Positions 32,371 through 41,194 of a stretch of 45,155 nt of DNA are shown here, piece by piece (the stretch's first letter is position 1; each line of letters starts with the position of its first letter). The stretch comes from Microbacterium testaceum. Its GTDB lineage: Bacteria; Actinomycetota; Actinomycetes; Actinomycetales; Microbacteriaceae. Made by a program: the position numbers and the translations under genes. The notes under the pieces were generated by a model, which worked only from the letters and a program-made list of their open reading frames with translations, made no database searches and was not told the DNA's origin. The stretch is taken from NCBI RefSeq assembly GCF_020781835.1, contig NZ_JAJGNJ010000015.1:1-45155 (forward strand), written 5' to 3'.

Positions 32371-33287
32371 CAGCGGCGTTCCTTCCGGCTCTCGCGGTGC
32401 TGCCAGGTGAGCATCACCGCGGCGACGATGAAGATCACGACCGACATGACCGTGGCGATGGTGGAGCCGTAGCCCACGCGGGACAGTTCGAAGAAGCTGC
32501 GGTACGCGTAGTACGAGGGCACCACGGTGGAGTTCTCGGGCCCTCCCCCGGTGAGGATGAGGATCGGAGCGAAGACCTTCAGCGCGGCGATGGTCGCCGT
32601 CAGGACCACGACGAAGATCTCGGGGCGAATCTGCGGAACGGTGATCGCCTGGAATCGCCGCCACCACCCGGCACCGTCGAGTTCCGCCGCCTCATATAAC
32701 TCCGGGTCGACGCGCTGCAGAGCAGACATGAAGATGACGACCGGGTAGCCGATCTGCAGCCAGACCAGCATGAGCATGACCGAGTAGATCGCGATCGCGG
32801 GGTCGCCGAGCCAGTCCGGCGGCGACGCGATCCCGATGCTCTCGAGCAGCACGCTCAAAGAGCCCTGCTGCGTATTCAGGATCGTCGACCAGATGAACCC
32901 CGCGACCGCGATCGGCAGGATCTGCGGCAGGTAATACGTCGCCCGCAGCACGGCGATCGCGCGATCGCCGAAGCGGCGCCCCAGATAGTCGAACAGGAGG
33001 GCGGCCAGCAGGATGCCGATGAGGGTGGGGATGACGGTGATGGCGACGATCATCGCGATGCTGTTCTGGAAAGAGCGCCAGAACGTCTCGTCCGCGAAAA
33101 GGGTCGCGTAATTCTCGAGCCCCGCCCACCGCATCGGGCTCTGCCCGCCCTTCCAGTGGAAAAGGCTCGTGTAGACGTTCATCGCGAACGGCGCCGCGAC
33201 GACGACGAGGAACCCGGCTGCCAGGGGTAAGAGGTAGAGCCAGTAGGTACCCCGTCGCTCCAAGGAGGCGCGCTTTGTGTCGCTCAT
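32370..33287 (-). CDS. carbohydrate ABC transporter permease (MalF-like), second system
   Basis: 305 residues. Inner-membrane permease with a first TM helix YWLYLLPLAAGFLVVVAAPF and EAA loop EAAELDGAGWWRRFQAITVP. It is similar in layout to the MalF-like gene at 4203-5168. It belongs to a LacI - binding protein - MalF - MalG operon, whose MalG gene is cut to a short remnant, so this transporter is probably not functional unless a MalG is supplied elsewhere. Confidence 0.9.
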   Translation of the reverse strand: MSDTKRASLERRGTYWLYLLPLAAGFLVVVAAPFAMNVYTSLFHWKGGQSPMRWAGLENYATLFADETFWRSFQNSIAMIVAITVIPTLIGILLAALLFDYLGRRFGDRAIAVLRATYYLPQILPIAVAGFIWSTILNTQQGSLSVLLESIGIASPPDWLGDPAIAIYSVMLMLVWLQIGYPVVIFMSALQRVDPELYEAAELDGAGWWRRFQAITVPQIRPEIFVVVLTATIAALKVFAPILILTGGGPENSTVVPSYYAYRSFFELSRVGYGSTIATVMSVVIFIVAAVMLTWQHRESRKERR

Positions 33288-33341
33288 GGTGTGGTGTCTC
33301 CGGGAAGGGGGCCCGCCCGCGCCAGCGGGCGGGCCCGGGGG

Positions 33342-34664
33342 TCAGCCGGCGAGCGCGGTCTCGCGGCCCTCGTCATAGAACTTCTGCAGGTTGGCGGTCC
33401 ACTCGTCGGCGGAGGTGTTGCCGTTGGACATCGCCTGCATCCCCGACTGGATGAAGTCGAGGAAGCCGGGCACGGGGTAGTCCGGGTAGAAGCTCAGGGT
33501 GTCGGCATCCAGCAGTTCGTTGAAGCGCTCGGTGTACTCGCGCGTCAACTGGTCTTCGATGGTGGAGGCGTCACCGGCGAGCGGAAGTCCGCCGAGCTGG
33601 CCGATCTTGTTCTGCACCTCTTCGCTGAGGGTGATGTCGATCCAGTCGTACGCGAGCTCCTTGTTGGTCGCGTTGGCGGGCACACCCCACAGGTGGCCGC
33701 TCGAGCCCATCTGCATGTTCGCGCCGGGCAGCGTGAAGTAGCCCCACTCGAAGGGTGCCTGCTCGCGAATGCGCGCGAATTCGCCCTGGTTCCAGATCAG
33801 CATGGCCTTTTCGCCGCTCAAGAAGTTGACGGTCGCCTGCTCGAAGTTGAGTCCGCCGAGCTCTGTACCGACATAGCCCTTGTCGATCCACGATTCGAAC
33901 TTCTTCGCCCCGTCGATCCAGGGCGCTGCCGAGAAATCGACCGGCTCACGGAGGAACATGAAGTCGTCGATCGACTTCCGGTCGGCGGCCGCCGACACGA
34001 GCGAGTACCAGACCCACATCTGGTTGAAGCCCTGGCTCGTGGCCGCCGACGACGAGATCGGCGTGATTCCCGCGGCGACCAACTTGTCCATGGCCGCCTC
34101 GAAGCTCGCCAGATCGGTCGGCTCCTCCGTGATACCCGCCTGCGCGAACAGATCTTTGTTGTAGTAGAACATCACGTACTCGCCGATGTTCGGGATGCCG
34201 TACCAGTCGCCCGATCCGGCCAGTCCCTGTTCGTCGTACTGGGCGAAGGCCTGCATGGCGCCGGTGATCTTCTCGTCCCACCCGCGCTCGGCGACGACGT
34301 CGGTGAGCGGCTCGAGCAGTCCCTGTGCCGCGAGCTGGCCCCCATCGGCGTTGCCCTTGTTGAACTCGATGACGTCGGGGACGTTTCCGCCGGTGAGCGT
34401 GATCTTCGAGTTCTGGCGGGCAGCGTCGAAACTGGTGGTCTGATAGTCCACCTCGACATCGGGGTGCTTCTCCTTGAACAACTCCAGCGCGAGCGCCCAG
34501 CCCTGTCCCTGAGCGGAGTCGGGGTTCTCGTACTGCAGGATCGTGAAGGTGTTGTCGCCGGAGTCGGCGCCGGAGCCGGCGCATCCGGCGAGTGAGACGG
34601 ACACGACGGTCGCGGCGAGGATGCCGAGTCCGACACGCGCCGCACTGCGCTTGGTCGCTTTCAT
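33342..34664 (-). CDS. sugar ABC transporter substrate-binding lipoprotein, second system
   Basis: 440 residues from ATG 34664 with GAGGAGA upstream. The lipoprotein signal ends in VSLAGC with lipidated Cys at residue 28, followed by a Gly/Ser/Asp linker. The mature domain (FTILQYENPDSAQGQGWALA, later IEFNKGNADGGQLAAQG) is a family-1 solute-binding protein related to the one at 5168-6487. It would bring a sugar to the two permeases; the second permease is disrupted. The gene lies 88 bp after the LacI gene, and that gap contains no LacI-type palindrome, so it is probably transcribed from the LacI promoter. Confidence 0.92.
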   Translation of the reverse strand: MKATKRSAARVGLGILAATVVSVSLAGCAGSGADSGDNTFTILQYENPDSAQGQGWALALELFKEKHPDVEVDYQTTSFDAARQNSKITLTGGNVPDVIEFNKGNADGGQLAAQGLLEPLTDVVAERGWDEKITGAMQAFAQYDEQGLAGSGDWYGIPNIGEYVMFYYNKDLFAQAGITEEPTDLASFEAAMDKLVAAGITPISSSAATSQGFNQMWVWYSLVSAAADRKSIDDFMFLREPVDFSAAPWIDGAKKFESWIDKGYVGTELGGLNFEQATVNFLSGEKAMLIWNQGEFARIREQAPFEWGYFTLPGANMQMGSSGHLWGVPANATNKELAYDWIDITLSEEVQNKIGQLGGLPLAGDASTIEDQLTREYTERFNELLDADTLSFYPDYPVPGFLDFIQSGMQAMSNGNTSADEWTANLQKFYDEGRETALAG

Positions 34665-34752
34665 TTCTCTCCTCTGATGGGGGCGGCCGCGTTCCGCGGG
34701 CGCGCCGGATACCGGCCATGCGCGTGCACGGTCGGACGGTTCGGGGTCGTGG

Positions 34753-35781
34753 CTAGGTTCGGGGCGGAGGACCCACGGACCCGCGCTCGATGAGGGGGCA
34801 TGACAACGTCGTCACGCCGGGCGGCGCCGACACCCTGCCGTGGATGCGGTCGATTACCCGGCGGGCCGCCCATGCGCCCATGTCGTGATGGGGGAGGCGC
34901 ATCGTCGTGAGCCCCGGTCGCAGGGCATCGGCGATGAACCGCTGATCGTCGAAGCCCACGACAGACAGGTCGTCGGGGATGCGTAGGCCGAGGTCGGCCG
35001 CCGCTTGGAAGACCGCGAAGGCGATCTGGTCGGAGAAGCAGAACACGGCGGTAGGCCGGTCGGAACGCTCGAGGAGCCGTCGTACCGGCGCATACGCCGC
35101 GGCGGTGGCGGGTTCGGGCAGATCCACGATGAGCGACGGGTCGCCCACGATGCCGTCAGCGTCAAGGGCATCCTGGTATCCGGCGCGCCTCAGTTCCGTG
35201 GCGACGAAGGTTCCGCTCTGCACCGTGCAGAACGCGATGCGCGTGTGGCCGTGTCCGATCAGGTGGGTCGTGGCGTCGAAGGCGGCGCCGCGTTCATCGG
35301 GAACCACGCCGTCCGCCACGGCGTCAGCGGCGGCGAACCCGTCGAGCACCACCACCGGCAGGGTCGGCGGAATGACGGGGAGATCGACCTGACGATGGAA
35401 CTGCGCTGCGACGATCACGGCGTCGATGTCGCGCTGTAGCAGAGCGCGCGACGACTGGTCGAGCATCTCGGCCCGATCGGTGGTGTCGATGATCATCGCG
35501 AGGTAACCGCTGTCCCATGCCTCGCTCTGCACCCCCTCAAGCATCCGCCCAGCGAAGGGCACGCTGGCGACCTGGTCGGACAACACCCCGATCGTGTGCG
35601 TGCGTTTGGTCTTGAGTCCTCGCGCGAGCTGGTTGGGGATGTACCCCATGTCTGCAGCCATCACACGGATGCGGGCCGCTGTCGTCGCATTCACTCGGCC
35701 GGCGTGGCGGTCGTTGAGCACCAGCGACACGGCGGAGGGCGATACGCCCACCGCAGCAGCGAGGTCTTTCAACGTGATCAC
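34753..35781 (-). CDS. LacI-family regulator of the second sugar uptake operon
   Basis: 342 residues from GTG 35781 (VITLKDLAAAVGVSPSAVSL), preceded by GAAGGAG; the longer open frame overlaps the operators. HTH at residues ~2-22, hinge around NQLARGLKTKR, and the sugar-sensing domain thereafter (TIGVLSDQVASVPFAGRML, later VVGFDDQRF). Three palindromes with TCAAACG-type half-sites are just upstream, so it controls itself and, by read-through, the binding protein and permease. Confidence 0.9.
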   Translation of the reverse strand: MITLKDLAAAVGVSPSAVSLVLNDRHAGRVNATTAARIRVMAADMGYIPNQLARGLKTKRTHTIGVLSDQVASVPFAGRMLEGVQSEAWDSGYLAMIIDTTDRAEMLDQSSRALLQRDIDAVIVAAQFHRQVDLPVIPPTLPVVVLDGFAAADAVADGVVPDERGAAFDATTHLIGHGHTRIAFCTVQSGTFVATELRRAGYQDALDADGIVGDPSLIVDLPEPATAAAYAPVRRLLERSDRPTAVFCFSDQIAFAVFQAAADLGLRIPDDLSVVGFDDQRFIADALRPGLTTMRLPHHDMGAWAARRVIDRIHGRVSAPPGVTTLSCPLIERGSVGPPPRT

Positions 35782-35797
35782 GACGGCTCCTTCGACA

Positions 35798-35874
35798 TCA
35801 ATCGTTTGACGCTTACGGCGAGAACCCGCGTCAAACGTTTGATGTGACCGTAGGAGCGTCAAACGCGTTGACGC
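35798..35874. promoter_or_regulatory. cluster of three LacI-type operators
   Basis: TCAATCGTTTGA (35798-35809), perfect palindrome TCAAACGTTTGA (35831-35842), and GCGTCAA-N5-TTGACGC (35856-35874). All sit within 95 bp upstream of the LacI start. Confidence 0.75.
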
Positions 35875-36041
35875 AAAAGGTCGTTACCGATTCGTTGCCT
35901 GATCCCCCAGCCACGACCTCAAGTCCTATTGCCGATGTTGCCCTGGCGCTTGGTATGCGCAGTCGGCGCTCGCCACCACCGCGTCGGCTCACGGGAACCT
36001 TCCTCGCCACCGTTCCCGCTCCCCGTCGCCGGTCCCCGGCA

Positions 36042-36190
36042 CAGGCGAAGATTCGGCGGTGTACGGTGTCGCGGAACGCCGGGGCGTACGTGTGCCCACC
36101 CATGTTGGGGACGAGCATCTTCTCGCGCGAGGCGACCGCGTCAAGCAGGTCGAGCGCCGCCTGACGGTCGTTGCCCTCGTCATCCCGCAC
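36042..36190 (-). pseudogene. alpha/beta hydrolase C-terminal remnant
   Basis: The minus strand reads NDRQAALDLLDAVASREKML then VPNMGGHTYAPAF, which resembles the C-terminal end of alpha/beta hydrolases (ALxLFDAxxSREKTLxxNPGGHxxVP). There is no start and no upstream domain, so it can only be a remnant. The rest of 35875-36321 shows nothing I can name. Confidence 0.35.
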
Positions 36191-36308
36191 AGAACATGAT
36201 TCGGGATGCCAATTCCTCGCGACTCCGCCGGAGATGCCGACTCTCCTCGCCCGCGGCGAGCGCGGAGCGACGTGCTCCCGGGGCCTGATCCGTGTCGGCC
36301 CCCGGGAG

Positions 36309-36314
36309 TACGGT
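36309..36314 (+). promoter_or_regulatory. -10 box of leaderless promoter for DinB-like gene
   Basis: TACGGT seven bases before the ATG at 36322, no ribosome binding site. Confidence 0.4.
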
Positions 36315-36321
36315 CGGCGCC

Positions 36322-36900
36322 ATGAAACCGGACGAACTCTTCCTTCACTCCGACGCCGCGCTGCGCGACGTCATCGACCGAATCGATCCCGCCGACTTCT
36401 CGGCGCCCGCGCCGCAGGAGTGGACGCAACTCCCGTCGCCCACGCTGGTCGACATCATCGGATGCCACGCCTACGACGAGGCGTGGATTCCCGACGTGAT
36501 CGCGGGCCGCGCGGTCGCCGACGGCGACCCGTTCGTCGACGCCGACCTCCTCGGCGACGACCCGATCGCCTCCTACGACGCTCTCAACGACGCCGCGACG
36601 GCCGCGGTGCGCGCGGGTGACTTCGCCGAGACGTTCCGGTTCACCTACGGCGACTACCCGGCGGCGGAGGGCTTCGCACACCTGTCGATGTATCGCGCGT
36701 TCCAGGCCTGGTCGATCGCGAAGCACTTCGGCATCCCGTACCACCTCTCCCCCGAGCTCATCGCCGGACTCGACGAGCACGTCGTGCCGCACGCCGACGA
36801 GTGGCGGCAGTGGGGCGTGTTCCCTCCGGCCATCGAGCCGCCTGCGGACGCCGACGACGAAACGCGACTGCTCTGCACGGTGGGGTACTGGGTGCCGTAG
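36322..36900 (+). CDS. DinB / mycothiol-dependent maleylpyruvate-isomerase-like protein
   Basis: 192 residues from ATG 36322; a GTG at 36292 is possible. Four-helix DinB-like fold: FSAPAPQEWTQLPSPTLVDIIGCHAYDE carries the first metal-ligand His region, and EGFAHLSMYRAFQAWSIAKH FG the later ones. In actinobacteria such proteins are thought to be mycothiol-dependent transferases or isomerases. Function unproven. It stands alone between the decayed alpha/beta hydrolase remnant and the channel gene. Confidence 0.7.
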   Translation: MKPDELFLHSDAALRDVIDRIDPADFSAPAPQEWTQLPSPTLVDIIGCHAYDEAWIPDVIAGRAVADGDPFVDADLLGDDPIASYDALNDAATAAVRAGDFAETFRFTYGDYPAAEGFAHLSMYRAFQAWSIAKHFGIPYHLSPELIAGLDEHVVPHADEWRQWGVFPPAIEPPADADDETRLLCTVGYWVP

Positions 36901-36978
36901 ACGGGGTTGTCGCGAGCGGTGCGCGGCGGCGGGTGCCCCCGCGGCCCTACCGCGACGTGCGACTGCGAGGATGGCCCG

Positions 36979-37815
36979 ATGAGCCAATCGCGCGAAGCAC
37001 GTGCAGAGCAACGACGCCAGGACGGCTCCAACGACGCGGCGGTCGAGGAAGAGATCGAGGTCGAGTTCGAGGAGGTCGTCGGCGAGGGCGCGGAGCGGCT
37101 GCACCGGACCTTCCGCGCGACCCTCGTCACCGGATTCCTCGGCGGGGTCGAGGTGGGCATCGGTGTGCTCGTCTACCTCGGCATCCTTCACGAGACGGGC
37201 GACCATCTGCTGGCGGGGCTCGGCTTCAGCGTCGGCCTGATCGCCCTGCTCCTCGCCCACAGCGAGCTCTTCACCGAGAACTTCCTCATGCCGGTCGCCG
37301 CGCTCGTGGCCCGCGAGGGCACCGCGGCGCAGATGCTGAAGCTCTGGGGCGGCACGCTGCTGTCCAACCTGATCGGCGGGTGGCTGATCATGGCGATCAT
37401 CGTCGCGGCCTTTCCCGACTGGCATCCGCTGCTCGCCGAAACCGCACAGCACTTCGTCGACGCGCCTTTCAGCCTCGAGTTCGCGGCCCTGGCGATTCTC
37501 GGTGGTGCCGTCATCACGCTCATGACGAGGATGCAAGCCGGCACCGAATCCGAGCCCGCCAAGATCGTGGCGGCCATCGCCGGCGGATTCGTCCTCGCCG
37601 GCTTTCAGCTGTTCCACTCGATCCTGGATTCGCTGTTCGCCTTCGGCGCGATCATCAGCGGGGCGCCGATCACCTACCTCGACTGGCTGCTGTGGTTCCT
37701 GCCCGTTCTGGGCCTGAACCTCGCGGGCGGGCTCCTGCTCGTCACCCTGCTGCGCATCGTGCGGACGGGCGAGCTGTTCAAGCTCCGACGCCGCAGGAAC
37801 GAAGGGCGCGGTTAG
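36979..37815 (+). CDS. formate/nitrite transporter family channel (YfdC-like)
   Basis: 278 residues with GCGAGGA before the ATG. The N-terminus is strongly acidic (AVEEEIEVEFEEVVGEGAE), followed by about six TM segments: TFRATLVTGFLGGVEVGIGV, ALLLAHSELFTENFLMPVAA, KLWGGTLLSNLIGGWLIMAI and others, ending with a basic tail KLRRRRNEGRG. This fits the FNT pentameric channel fold, in the branch that includes YfdC. It probably conducts small anions; the substrate is uncertain. No partner gene is adjacent. Confidence 0.85.
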   Translation: MSQSREARAEQRRQDGSNDAAVEEEIEVEFEEVVGEGAERLHRTFRATLVTGFLGGVEVGIGVLVYLGILHETGDHLLAGLGFSVGLIALLLAHSELFTENFLMPVAALVAREGTAAQMLKLWGGTLLSNLIGGWLIMAIIVAAFPDWHPLLAETAQHFVDAPFSLEFAALAILGGAVITLMTRMQAGTESEPAKIVAAIAGGFVLAGFQLFHSILDSLFAFGAIISGAPITYLDWLLWFLPVLGLNLAGGLLLVTLLRIVRTGELFKLRRRRNEGRG

Positions 37816-37856
37816 TCGGCTCTCCCCGCCCCGCCCCCGACTCCGCGCGGCACCGC

Positions 37857-39449
37857 TCACCGAGCGATATCGCGCCTCCGGAACGCGGCGAACGAGAGCC
37901 CGAGAAGCAGCGCGACCACGGCGACGGTTCCGAACACGCCGGTCAGGTCGGCCCCCTCCTCGATCACCGGGATGTGCCAGAACGGGCTGATGGCCAGAAC
38001 CTCATCGCTGAGATCGAACGTCGGTCCCAGGATCGTGAGGCCGAACGCGGCGACGACACCCACCCACGCGGCCACCGCCACCTGCGGTCGCGCCGCGAAA
38101 ACGACCGCAGCGACCGCGACGAGCGACCACACCGCAGGCAGTGACACGAGCGACTGCTGGATGGCATCCCCGAAGGTGATCCCGATGTCCGCGCCCGCCG
38201 CCAGAACCGCCACGAGGAGCCCGGCGAGCACGACGCACGCGGTGGACAGACCGAGCCCCACCACGAGGTTGCTCCCGAGGTACGTCGAGCGGTGGACTCC
38301 CGCGGCGAGGACGGGCTCTGCGCGGTCCGCCACCTCTTCGGTTCGCATCCGCAGCACGACCTGCACACCCGGAATCGCGGCGAGGATGCCGAGGAGACTC
38401 ACCACCGTGAGCAGGAACGCCGACACCAGCTCGTCCGACGTGGTGGCCCCGGCCGCGAGCACCTGCGCGACGGCGGGATTGTCGCCGAGCAGATCCTGGA
38501 TCGACGTCACGAAGTACCCGAAGACGAGCCCGAGCGCGAGGAACGCGACCACCCACACCACCGCCGACGGCGCGTTGATCCGCGCGGCGAGCGCTCCGGT
38601 CGAGCGGACACGCCCCCGCGCGGGGCCGGGCCGCGGCGCGATCACCCCCTGCCCGAAGTCCCGACGCGCCTGCAGCGCGAACGCCACCGAGACCAACGCG
38701 GCCGCGAACACCACCGCCCACACCAACGGCCACGCGTCATCGCCGCTGGCCGGTCGCGTCTCCGTCATCCACCCGAGGGGGTTCGCCCACAGCGTCCACT
38801 CGGGCGCCTCGACCGCGTAACTGAACCCGCGCAGCACGAACAGCACGCCGAGAACCCCGACCGCCAACGAGCTCGCGGTGCGCGCCTCCGACCCCACCTG
38901 CCCCGCCACCGCCGCGACGCCGGTGAACATCCACCCCGTCGCGGTGAACGTCGCGCCGAGCAGCAGCGATGACACGACATCTCCCCCGCACGCCACGGTG
39001 GCACCCGCGGCGACGACCCCGACGAGGAGCGACCCGATCGCCGCCATCGCCACCCCGGTGAGCAGACGCGACGCCCGGCCCAGCACACCCGACGCGAGGA
39101 GCTCCGCCTGACCCGAGTCCTCCTGCTCGCGTGTCGCCCGCACCACCGTGAAGATGGCGCCCAACGCGGCGAGGAAGCCCCCGAGCGCCAACGATCGCCA
39201 CGCGGCGAAGCCATCGCTGGTGGTCAGATCGAACGCCGGCCCGAGGATGAGGCTCAGGGCAGGGTTGGCGCCGACGGCCGTCGCCAGCGCGGCGCGGTCG
39301 GCCTCCTCGGGGAAGATCCACGGAAAGACCAGAACCGAGGATGCCGCGAGCACGGTCACCACCACCGTCCACGGGACGAAGGAGCGGCGCCCGTCGTAGC
39401 GGATCGAAGCGCGAAGCAGCGGACCGGTGCCCGCGACCGTGCCGTTCAT
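37857..39449 (-). CDS. ABC exporter permease (tetronasin-exporter-like)
   Basis: 530 residues, about 12 TM segments in two similar halves (SIRYDGRRSFVPWTVVVTVL at the N-terminus, VVALLLGLSFAAFRRRDIAR at the C-terminus). Typical of large single-subunit permeases of actinobacterial drug or antibiotic efflux ABC systems. Its ATG overlaps the stop of the ATPase gene by four bases, so both are co-translated. The pair is divergent from a TetR gene that is likely its repressor; the substrate is not known. Confidence 0.85.
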   Translation of the reverse strand: MNGTVAGTGPLLRASIRYDGRRSFVPWTVVVTVLAASSVLVFPWIFPEEADRAALATAVGANPALSLILGPAFDLTTSDGFAAWRSLALGGFLAALGAIFTVVRATREQEDSGQAELLASGVLGRASRLLTGVAMAAIGSLLVGVVAAGATVACGGDVVSSLLLGATFTATGWMFTGVAAVAGQVGSEARTASSLAVGVLGVLFVLRGFSYAVEAPEWTLWANPLGWMTETRPASGDDAWPLVWAVVFAAALVSVAFALQARRDFGQGVIAPRPGPARGRVRSTGALAARINAPSAVVWVVAFLALGLVFGYFVTSIQDLLGDNPAVAQVLAAGATTSDELVSAFLLTVVSLLGILAAIPGVQVVLRMRTEEVADRAEPVLAAGVHRSTYLGSNLVVGLGLSTACVVLAGLLVAVLAAGADIGITFGDAIQQSLVSLPAVWSLVAVAAVVFAARPQVAVAAWVGVVAAFGLTILGPTFDLSDEVLAISPFWHIPVIEEGADLTGVFGTVAVVALLLGLSFAAFRRRDIAR

Positions 39450-40354
39450 CGCGCGACCTCCGCCTCGGGTTCGGACTCGTACAGGCGCAGGAAGAGCGAC
39501 TCCAACGACGGCGGCTCGACGGTCAACGCCGAGAGGCCGGCCGAAGCGAGCGCCGTGACCGCCTCACCGATGTGGGCGGCGTCCGCGGTCGCGCGCAGGT
39601 GGGAGCCCTCGACGTGGACGTCGTGGAGGAGCGCGAGCGCCGCCGCGCTCGGCGGCTGGGCGACGGTGGCGTGGATCGCCGTGCGGGCGTGACCACGCAA
39701 CTCCCCCAGGGTCCCCGTCTGCACCGTGCGACCGGCACGGATGATGGAGATGCGGTCGGCGAGGGTCTCGACCTCGGCGAGGATGTGGCTCGACAACAGC
39801 ACGGTCACTCCGCGCGTCTTCGCCTCCGCCACGACGTCCTGGAACACCGCCTCCATCAGGGGATCGAGCCCGCTCGTGGGTTCGTCGAGGATGAGCAGCT
39901 CGGCATCGGAGGCGAGAGCCGCGACGATGGCGACCTTCTGCCGGTTCCCCTTCGAGTACTGACGCCCGCGCTTGGTGGGATCCAGCTCGAACCTCTCGAC
40001 GAGGTCTTTCCGGCGCGACTCGTTCAGACCACCGCGAAGTGCGCCCAGCAAGTCGATCGCCTCACCCCCGCTCATGCTCGGCCAGAGCGAGACGTCACCG
40101 GGAACGTACGCCAGACGCCGATGCAGAGCCACGGCATCCCGCCACGGGTCGCCTCCGAGCACGCGCGCGGAACCGCCGTCGGCGCGCAGCAGCCCGAGCA
40201 GGACCCGGATGGTCGTGGACTTTCCCGCGCCATTGGGGCCCAGGAACCCATGCACCTCCCCCGCGCGCACCTCGAGGTCGATGTCGGTGAGCGCCCGGAA
40301 GCGCCCGAATGATTTGGTGAGCGACGTCACGTCGATCACGGGATTGCTGGTCAT
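39446..40354 (-). CDS. ABC exporter ATP-binding protein
   Basis: 302 residues. Complete nucleotide-binding domain: Walker A GPNGAGKST near residue 40, the signature region YSKGNRQKVAIVAA, Walker B LLILDEPTSGLDPL, and a switch His in LSSHILAEVE. The signature sequence is the usual variant for this drug-efflux subfamily. It forms the exporter with the 530-residue permease encoded next. The TetR gene is divergent 86 bp away with a repeated sequence between. Confidence 0.92.
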   Translation of the reverse strand: MTSNPVIDVTSLTKSFGRFRALTDIDLEVRAGEVHGFLGPNGAGKSTTIRVLLGLLRADGGSARVLGGDPWRDAVALHRRLAYVPGDVSLWPSMSGGEAIDLLGALRGGLNESRRKDLVERFELDPTKRGRQYSKGNRQKVAIVAALASDAELLILDEPTSGLDPLMEAVFQDVVAEAKTRGVTVLLSSHILAEVETLADRISIIRAGRTVQTGTLGELRGHARTAIHATVAQPPSAAALALLHDVHVEGSHLRATADAAHIGEAVTALASAGLSALTVEPPSLESLFLRLYESEPEAEVAR

Positions 40355-40394
40355 GGCGCGTCCTTTCGTCGATGCGACGACAGCGTAGCGCAGT

Positions 40395-40425
40395 AATTCC
40401 TCGCGTGGGGAATTAATTCCTCGCG
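40395..40425. promoter_or_regulatory. TetR operator region upstream of the exporter
   Basis: AATTCCTCGCG occurs twice, at 40395-40405 and 40415-40425 (20-bp period), with GGGGAATT between, so that GGAATT/AATTCC also forms an inverted repeat. It lies between the divergent ATPase and TetR genes. Confidence 0.6.
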
Positions 40426-40428
40426 GGG

Positions 40429-40434
40429 TAGAGT
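40429..40434 (+). promoter_or_regulatory. -10 box of leaderless TetR promoter
   Basis: TAGAGT six bases before the ATG at 40441; no ribosome binding site; next to the operator repeats. Confidence 0.5.
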
Positions 40435-40440
40435 CAGGCG

Positions 40441-41055
40441 ATGACTACGGCGAAAGACACCCCTCCGCAGCGCTCCCCCGGGCGGCGAGGCGCGGGCAGC
40501 GGCACGCGCGAGGCGATCCTGGATGCCGCTCGCGACCTGTTCGCCGCGCAGGGGTTCGAAGCCGTCTCGGTCCGCTCCATCGCCGCGAGAGCCGGGGTCG
40601 ACCCGGGCCTCATCCGGCACTTCTTCGGCGACAAGGAGGCGCTGTTCGCCACCACGGTGGCCGACCGCACCGTGATTCCGCAGCGGATCGCGGAAGCTCT
40701 CGCGGGGCCGCCGGAGAGTATCGGCGTGCGGGTCGCCGACACCTACCTCTCGCTCTGGGAGGACGAGCAGACACGCCCGATCTTCGAGGGGCTCGTGCGC
40801 ACCGCCATCACGTCGACCCACGGCATCGGCATGCTGCTCGACGTCATCGGCGGCCGCGTCCAGCAGACGACGCCGTTCCCACCCGGACGGGAGGGCCGCA
40901 TGAGAGGCATCGCGCTGACGTCATCCCACCTGTTCGGGGTCGCCGTCGCCCGGTACATCCTGCGAGTGCCCATGCTCGTGGACATGCCCCGTGACGAACT
41001 CATCGCCGCGATCGCCCCCACGCTGCAGCGGTACCTCACCAGCCCCGACATCTGA
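40441..41055 (+). CDS. TetR-family repressor of the ABC exporter
   Basis: 204 residues. The N-terminal HTH is TREAILDAARDLFAAQGFEA then VSVRSIAARAGVDPGLIRHF FGDKEALFA (residues ~22-70). The C-terminal domain (TYLSLWEDEQTRPIFEGLVR) resembles TetR_C_17-like domains. It diverges from the exporter operon across the AATTCCTCGCG repeats, so it probably controls both. The substrate of the exporter is a candidate ligand. Confidence 0.9.
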   Translation: MTTAKDTPPQRSPGRRGAGSGTREAILDAARDLFAAQGFEAVSVRSIAARAGVDPGLIRHFFGDKEALFATTVADRTVIPQRIAEALAGPPESIGVRVADTYLSLWEDEQTRPIFEGLVRTAITSTHGIGMLLDVIGGRVQQTTPFPPGREGRMRGIALTSSHLFGVAVARYILRVPMLVDMPRDELIAAIAPTLQRYLTSPDI

Positions 41056-41182
41056 CGCACCCGTGGCGAGCCTCCTGTCGGATGGCTCGACGGATCTTCC
41101 CCCGCCGGGCTCGCCAGCGTCGCGCGCGGCGCGCCTGAGCACGTGAACGGCATCCTCCAGCGCGCACAGGACCTAGGTTCGC

Positions 41183-41188
41183 TACATT
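41183..41188 (+). promoter_or_regulatory. -10 box of leaderless promoter for alpha/beta hydrolase
   Basis: TACATT six bases before the ATG at 41195; no ribosome binding site. Confidence 0.5.
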
Positions 41189-41194
41189 TGGAAT

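Noticed and set aside
35989..37860. 623-residue minus-strand open frame
   Set aside because: Antisense to the DinB-like and channel genes; only the part near 36042-36190 resembles a real hydrolase remnant.
41060..41120. Inverted pair TGGCGAGCC ... GGCTCGCCA after the exporter TetR gene
   Set aside because: The loop is about 40 nt and the stem is ordinary for such GC-rich DNA; not called as a terminator.
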